Origin: DALYDD01 sp046049705
GTDB lineage: Bacteria > Patescibacteriota > Minisyncoccia > Phycocordibacterales > CAIZLB01
NCBI GenBank assembly: GCA_046049705.1
Contig: JBJOQZ010000012.1
Location: 1 to 10,062 of the forward strand
DNA: 10,062 nt
Direction of reading: 5' to 3'
The notes under the pieces are model-generated. The model ran no database searches and was not told where the DNA came from. It was given only the letters and a program-made list of their open reading frames with translations. Positions 5,846 through 10,062 of the stretch are shown one piece after another. The translations under genes were made by a program, and so were the position numbers. Within the stretch, counting starts at the first letter, position 1; each line of letters begins with the position of its first letter.

Positions 5846-5851
5846 ATTATA
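5846..5851 (-). promoter_or_regulatory. -10 box of the D,D-carboxypeptidase gene, probable leaderless promoter
   Basis: On the minus strand a perfect TATAAT is followed by 7 nt (GATTCAC) and then ATG at 5838. The geometry is identical to the uvrB promoter. It lies in the 49-nt gap after ftsQ. There is no Shine-Dalgarno and no strong -35; TTTATT at 17 nt spacing is the best candidate. Confidence 0.55.
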
Positions 5852-5887
5852 GACAAAATTAGAGATTAAATAAAGGTGAAGAAATCT

Positions 5888-6856
5888 TTATTCTTCAGTC
5901 GATACAGGTACTGCCTTTGAAGTAGATGCAGTTTGTGTATCTGAATTCTCTCTATCACTTGCCAAATCATCTTCCTGTGCACCTTCACTATCGCTATATT
6001 TATAAAATAATTTATTTCCAAAACGCGTATCAATATATGCAAATCTCTTTCCTTTCAAAGCCTCTCCTCCGAGCGCAACCGTCAGTCGTTCGGCCACTAA
6101 TCCTAGATCAGATTGTACATCAAATACGATACGGCTTCGCGCACCACTCACACTACCCTCGCCTTGTAATACATTCACATATGCAATGCATGCAAGCTCT
6201 GTATTGCATTCTATATACTGAGGAACAAAGCCTGTCTCTGTAAGGTATTGCATGAATCGTTCTGATTTTTCAAGTAGATGTGGAGCAATAAAATTCTTAC
6301 CAGCTAAAGTAGATGATGCTGCGTCATACATAATTCCAGTATAGACATAAGAAGCATCAACTGTCTCTTGCGTTCGTTCAAATAGATTTCCTTCAATATC
6401 AATATCGTAGCACTGAGTCTTCATATGATCGGTACACCATACTGCACGCATCGTCTTCTCAGCGACCGAGACTGTAAGTACTCCTCGCATAGATATATCG
6501 ACACCCACATCTTCAATACGAGGAATCTGCTCTAAGATAACTTGTTTAATACCATGTTCCGGTATAAAAAAGGAATTGGTATTTGGAATAAGTCCAAAGA
6601 GGACTTTTCGAGCTCCAAGATACTGTTGTACCGTTTGTTCCACTTTCTCAGTTGGGACCAATATATTACCTGAAATCACCGTTGACTTCATTTGAAAGGC
6701 CGCCAACCTATTTACATAGATAAAACCGGCACATAGTAGTGCTGCAATACAAATAAATAGACTAAGTCTCAATATTCGCCTTCGCTGTCTCTTTTTGCGA
6801 ATTTTACTTGAACTTAAGTATTGGCGTACATGTTTGACTTGTCTCTTTCTAATCAT
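5888..6856 (-). CDS. ftsQ: FtsQ/DivIB-type cell division protein (POTRA domain)
   Basis: Divisome membrane protein that bridges FtsB/FtsL and the septal wall synthase. The 322-aa layout fits: a very basic cytoplasmic N terminus (about 1-30, with KIRKKRQRRR), one membrane segment (about 28-48), a POTRA domain (about 54-134, with the typical VSVAEKTMRAVW exit), and a beta domain ending in FAYIDTRFGNKLFYKY (272-287), the usual FtsQ end. A Ser/Asp/Glu/Thr-rich tail of about 35 residues follows. Sequence identity in this family is low, so the call rests on architecture and context. Its ATG overlaps the serS stop (ATGA, 6853-6856), implying translational coupling, and the D,D-carboxypeptidase gene follows 49 nt behind its TAA stop. 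That wall-enzyme neighbour supports a division role. There is no Shine-Dalgarno. Confidence 0.8.
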   Translation of the reverse strand: MIRKRQVKHVRQYLSSSKIRKKRQRRRILRLSLFICIAALLCAGFIYVNRLAAFQMKSTVISGNILVPTEKVEQTVQQYLGARKVLFGLIPNTNSFFIPEHGIKQVILEQIPRIEDVGVDISMRGVLTVSVAEKTMRAVWCTDHMKTQCYDIDIEGNLFERTQETVDASYVYTGIMYDAASSTLAGKNFIAPHLLEKSERFMQYLTETGFVPQYIECNTELACIAYVNVLQGEGSVSGARSRIVFDVQSDLGLVAERLTVALGGEALKGKRFAYIDTRFGNKLFYKYSDSEGAQEDDLASDRENSDTQTASTSKAVPVSTEE

Positions 6857-8133
6857 GACTTAGAGATAATCTCTTTGCCTTGCATGTATGGTCGGAGAAC
6901 TTCCGGAATTTTAATAGTGCCGTCTGCTTGTTGATAATTTTCAATAATTGAAATCAAGAGTCGAGGAGTGGCAAATGCAGTATTGTTGAGTGAGTGAGCA
7001 AATCGCAATTTACCATCGGCATCTCGATAACGGATATTGAGTCTTCGAGTCTGGAAATCATGGAAGTATGAAGCAGAATGCGTTTCGCCATATTTTTGTT
7101 CAGAAGGAATCCATGCTTCAATATCATATTTTTTAACTTGTCCAAGACCAAGATCACCACCACAGTTGAGTACGACATGATATGGAATACCAAGTTCCTG
7201 CAACATTTCTTCTACATTTGCAGTGATTTCTTCATGAAGTTCTACAGATTTTTGGTGATCCGCTTCACAAAGAACTACTTGTTCGAGTTTGAAAAATTCA
7301 TGTACTCGATAAAGACCACGTGCATTTTTACCATGACTACCAGCTTCTCTTCGGAAACATGGTGAGAACGCGAGAATCTTTTTTGGGAACATGCTTTTTT
7401 CCACAATCTCATCTGAATAATAGCTCATAGTAGCCACCTCACCAGTTCCTGCAAGATAATCACCATCTTGTGTCTTATAGAGATCGTCTTCTCCTTGTGG
7501 AATATATCCAGTTCCCATAAGTGTTTCCCTGCGCACCAGTGATGGTACGATCATCGGCTCAAATCCTTTTGCCATGAGCTTATTCATTGCATACTGCCAA
7601 ATAGCAAAGTTGAGAGTCACCGCATCATTTTTCAAAAAATACCCTCGAAAACCTGAAACCTTTGCACCTCGCTCAAGATCAAGCATATCGTGATCATACA
7701 TAAGATCGATATAACTTTTCGGTGTAAAATCTTTTGGCGCACCTTTGATTTCATCACCCCAAGTGCGAACCTCTACATTTTGTTCATCGCTTTCACCTTC
7801 TGGAACAGTCATATCTGGGATATTTGGTACTGCAACCATAAGTCGCTGCCATTCTTTCAATACTTCAGTGAGCTGATCTTCTTCAATTTTAAGACCTTCT
7901 TTGAGAGACTTCATCTCAAGAATCAAACGATTTCGTTCTACCTCACTTGTAGCTTGAGTGATTTCAGTACTTGCAAGATTTTGTCTTGCTTTTTTTTCAT
8001 CGATAGAGGCCGTGAGAGCACGACGAGTATCGTCTACCGACAATAATTCATCGACATTGAAATTGATATGTTTCTTGCTGGCACCAGCCTGCACAAGATC
8101 TTTATTGTCTCTGATGAATTTAATATCTAACAT
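6853..8133 (-). CDS. serS: Serine--tRNA ligase
   Basis: Class II synthetase that charges tRNA-Ser with serine in the cytoplasm. At 426 aa it is of normal bacterial length. The N-terminal MLDIKFIRDN and the following long helical hairpin (about 25-105), which grips the tRNA-Ser variable arm, are typical. TGE at 230-232 is the serine-binding TxE loop. Motif 2 is FRREAGSHGKNARGLYRVHEF (260-280), followed by FKLEQ. DFQTRRLNIR (359-368) and motif 3 with R391, then ENYQQADG and IPEVLRPYM, complete the active site. All key residues appear present. The ATG at 8133 fits the family start, and no in-frame alternative is near. There is no Shine-Dalgarno. It is divergent from dprA and overlaps ftsQ by 4 bp at its TGA stop. 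Confidence 0.97.
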   Translation of the reverse strand: MLDIKFIRDNKDLVQAGASKKHINFNVDELLSVDDTRRALTASIDEKKARQNLASTEITQATSEVERNRLILEMKSLKEGLKIEEDQLTEVLKEWQRLMVAVPNIPDMTVPEGESDEQNVEVRTWGDEIKGAPKDFTPKSYIDLMYDHDMLDLERGAKVSGFRGYFLKNDAVTLNFAIWQYAMNKLMAKGFEPMIVPSLVRRETLMGTGYIPQGEDDLYKTQDGDYLAGTGEVATMSYYSDEIVEKSMFPKKILAFSPCFRREAGSHGKNARGLYRVHEFFKLEQVVLCEADHQKSVELHEEITANVEEMLQELGIPYHVVLNCGGDLGLGQVKKYDIEAWIPSEQKYGETHSASYFHDFQTRRLNIRYRDADGKLRFAHSLNNTAFATPRLLISIIENYQQADGTIKIPEVLRPYMQGKEIISKS

Positions 8134-8278
8134 AAAAGTATTTTCGGGGCATGAACACTTTTTCGCTTTTGCATTAGTGATTCACAAGGAATGTGAAAAA
8201 CTTTCAAAGACGATGTTCAGGTTTTCTTAATAATTAATTTACCAAATCATCATATCAAATGAGTTAGGATTGCGCCAT
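8134..8278. promoter_or_regulatory. Divergent intergenic region between serS and dprA
   Basis: This 145-bp AT-rich gap must hold promoters for both directions. On plus, AATAAT (8229-8234) is a fair -10 without a good -35, and TAGGAT (8265-8270) lies 8 nt before the dprA ATG. On minus nothing clear precedes serS. A dyad, TTCACA-N5-TGTGAA, is at 8181-8197. A longer-range inverted pair is TGAACA (8152-8157) and TGTTCA (8214-8219). No T-box-like leader is seen for serS, which has no room for one if its promoter is close. Confidence 0.45.
8181..8197. promoter_or_regulatory. 17-bp operator-like dyad in the serS/dprA gap
   Basis: TTCACA (8181-8186) and TGTGAA (8192-8197) are perfect 6-bp inverted arms with a 5-bp spacer. 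It is roughly central in the divergent region and so could control both genes. It may also be chance. Confidence 0.3.
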
Positions 8279-9169
8279 ATGACCTATATATATGTATCTG
8301 ATTACTCTACCAGCCTAAATCTTATTCCTAAACCACCTCAGGGTCTTTATGTCAGAGGCGATACCGAAGTACTCAATTCTCCTTATCCTGCAGTCTGCAT
8401 CATAGGATCGAGAAAGCATACCTTATATGGTGAGCAGGTTGTCAGGAGTATTATCGAGACCCTTGCTCCTTATCATATCCCTATCGTATCTGGACTTGCC
8501 ACAGGCATAGACACTCTCGCACATACATATGCACTCAAACACAATCTTCCTTGTATTGCTGTACTCGGCTGTGGTATCGACGATGATACGATTTACCCAA
8601 GAGAAAATCTTGGTCTTGCCTATCGTATTATCGAAGCAAAAGGATTACTTGTCTCAGAGTATCCGCCTGAGACAAAACCAGAAAAGTGGCGCTTCCCTAT
8701 GCGCAATCGGATTATGGCAGGTATTGCATCTGTGATTATCATCGTCGAAGGTGGTGAAAAATCCGGCACTTTAATCACTGGCAAAATAGGCCTCGAATAC
8801 AATAAGCATATATTTTGTGTCCCAGGCTCAATATTTTCTGAAGTTTCTCGTGGTCCGCTCTCACTTATTGCAGAGGGTGCCACACCTCTTATCAGGCCAT
8901 CCGACATACTTGAAGTGTTAGGAATACTACCAAAGGAAGATATTGCAACTACGCAAAAAGACGGTGTAAAAGTGTATAGAGATATAGATACTAAGTATTG
9001 TACAGCAGATGAGATTCGTATCCTTGAATCTCTTATAGAAGAACCACTTTCTCTAAATGATATTTCATACAAAACAGGTATAGATATTGCGGATTTATAT
9101 ATACACATCACAACACTTGAAGTGAAAAAATATATTATTCAAAAATATGGAAAAATTGTCCGTGTCTAA
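8279..9169 (+). CDS. dprA: DNA-processing protein DprA (Smf)
   Basis: DprA binds single-stranded DNA taken up during natural transformation and loads RecA on it. Numbering from a TTG three codons upstream (8270), the Rossmann-type core shows GSRKHTLYG (46-54), SGLATGIDTLAH (74-85), AVLGCGIDDDTIYP (97-110), LLVSEYPP (126-133), FPMRNRIMAG (142-151) and SGTLIT (165-170). A C-terminal segment (about 242-299) looks like the winged-helix DML1-type domain. The N-terminal SAM-like domain of longer DprA proteins is absent. I chose the ATG at 8279 over the TTG at 8270 because AGGA (8266-8269) is 9 nt before it. The same bases could be a -10 (TAGGAT). topA follows after 21 nt, as in the smf-topA pair of Bacillus. 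Confidence 0.95.
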   Translation: MTYIYVSDYSTSLNLIPKPPQGLYVRGDTEVLNSPYPAVCIIGSRKHTLYGEQVVRSIIETLAPYHIPIVSGLATGIDTLAHTYALKHNLPCIAVLGCGIDDDTIYPRENLGLAYRIIEAKGLLVSEYPPETKPEKWRFPMRNRIMAGIASVIIIVEGGEKSGTLITGKIGLEYNKHIFCVPGSIFSEVSRGPLSLIAEGATPLIRPSDILEVLGILPKEDIATTQKDGVKVYRDIDTKYCTADEIRILESLIEEPLSLNDISYKTGIDIADLYIHITTLEVKKYIIQKYGKIVRV

Positions 9170-9190
9170 TTTTTGTGTAATACTGGCAAA

Positions 9191-10062
9191 ATGCCGGTCA
9201 AAAAAACCACAACGACTAAAAAAACAGTGTCAGTAAAGGCTGCTACAAAATCCACACTATCATCTGCAAAACATACAGGTGGATATAAACTACTTGTTGT
9301 AGAGTCTCCTTCTAAAGCAAGGACTATTTCAAAGTACCTTGGTTCAGGATTCAAGGTTATTGCATCTATTGGACATGTTCGTGATCTGCCAAAATCAAGT
9401 AAAACTGCAATTGATATTGAACATGGGTATAAACCGAACTATATCGTCTCACCCGGAAAACAAAAAGTAATTACTGAAATACAAGAACTAGCACGAGGTG
9501 CCTCAGAAGTACTTCTTGCTACTGACCCCGACCGTGAAGGTGAAGCGATTGCTTGGCATATTAGCGAAGCGGTGCACTTGAAGAATCCTCAGCGAGTGAC
9601 CTATAGAGAAATTACAAAAGAAGCAATTCTTGAAGCAATTAGTCATCCACGAAAAATCGACAATAATCTCCGTGTCGCCCAAGAAGCACGTCGAGTACTT
9701 GATCGACTTGTAGGTTATGAGCTTTCAGGTCTTATTTGGAAAAAAGTTCGTTATGGTCTTTCTGCAGGACGAGTACAGTCTCCCGCTCTACGTATTCTCA
9801 TGGAACGAGAGCGTGAAATTCGTGCCTTTATTCCAGAACGATATTTTATTATCGATGGAGAGTTTGGTGTCAAAGATATTTCTGGATCTACACATACGCT
9901 CAAGCTCGTCTGTAGCGATGAACCAAAAACAGAAGACCGTGCACATGAAATCGTTTCCGTAGGAAAAAACTCAAGTTGGAAGATTGCATCTATCGATGAA
10001 AGTGAAGTGAAGCGAAGTCCAAAAGCGCCATTTACAACTTCAACACTTCAACAAGCCGCAAG
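9191..10062 (+). CDS. topA: DNA topoisomerase I, 3' part beyond window edge
   Basis: Type IA topoisomerase that relaxes negative supercoils by single-strand passage. The first 290 residues are visible. The TOPRIM domain starts with KLLVVESPSKA (33-43), with catalytic E38 and the Mg-binding D112-P-D114-R-E116. LVGYELSGLIWKKV (173-186), SAGRVQSPALR (191-201) and PFTTSTLQQAA (280-290) are typical. The active-site tyrosine, the rest of the core and any zinc-finger tail lie beyond the edge. Residues 1-31 are a Lys/Thr/Ser/Ala-rich basic tail ahead of TOPRIM, which usually starts within a few residues of the N terminus. The ATG at 9191 is the first ATG after the dprA stop. No Shine-Dalgarno is present, and a possible extended -10 (TGT AATACT, 9176-9184) lies 6 nt before it, so a separate leaderless start within a dprA-topA unit is possible. 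Confidence 0.96.
   Translation, partial: MPVKKTTTTKKTVSVKAATKSTLSSAKHTGGYKLLVVESPSKARTISKYLGSGFKVIASIGHVRDLPKSSKTAIDIEHGYKPNYIVSPGKQKVITEIQELARGASEVLLATDPDREGEAIAWHISEAVHLKNPQRVTYREITKEAILEAISHPRKIDNNLRVAQEARRVLDRLVGYELSGLIWKKVRYGLSAGRVQSPALRILMEREREIRAFIPERYFIIDGEFGVKDISGSTHTLKLVCSDEPKTEDRAHEIVSVGKNSSWKIASIDESEVKRSPKAPFTTSTLQQAA

Noticed and set aside
6853..6855. TGA as a recoded glycine codon (as in Gracilibacteria and Absconditabacteria)
   Set aside because: The serS protein is complete at this TGA and ftsQ starts across it, so TGA acts as a stop here.
8620..9111. Minus-strand open frame of 163 codons
   Set aside because: It is antisense to dprA, whose motifs are all intact; the Ser/Ile-rich product looks like a shadow frame.

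Overview
The window is 10 kb of bacterial chromosome carrying mostly housekeeping genes. It looks like a small-genome lineage of the Candidate Phyla Radiation (Patescibacteria, Parcubacteria-like). That placement is an inference from several things: compact core genes with lineage-style insertions, almost no Shine-Dalgarno motifs before starts, start codons placed right behind -10 boxes, small orphan membrane and coiled-coil proteins, and dprA next to topA. TGA is used as an ordinary stop (serS), so this is not one of the TGA-to-glycine recoded CPR groups.

Layout. Positions 1-8133 are read on the minus strand. From right to left these are serS, a POTRA-type ftsQ (overlapping serS by 4 bp) and a membrane-anchored D,D-carboxypeptidase. 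Next comes a gene-free stretch of about 350 bp with a promoter and a strong terminator that could bracket a small RNA. After it lie an 84-aa membrane protein with its own terminator, tgt, an intergenic DnaA-box cluster, a 134-aa coiled-coil protein, and uvrB, which runs off the left edge. After a divergent intergenic region at 8134-8278, dprA and topA are read on the plus strand, and topA runs off the right edge.

How the genes relate. serS-ftsQ-dac links an aminoacyl-tRNA synthetase to septum and cell-wall functions in one transcription direction. dprA-topA pairs the RecA loader for incoming single-stranded DNA with topoisomerase I, an adjacency also known in Firmicutes. uvrB is the damage-verification helicase of nucleotide excision repair. 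Tgt performs base exchange at the tRNA wobble position.

No mobile element, CRISPR array, rRNA or tRNA was found. The points most worth a second look are the inverted DnaA-box cluster beside an A/T-only dyad at 2345-2429, a Tgt that has lost two of its three zinc cysteines and gained a large insert, the candidate small RNA at about 4326-4446, and two start codons exactly 7 nt behind perfect TATAAT boxes, which points to leaderless transcription.
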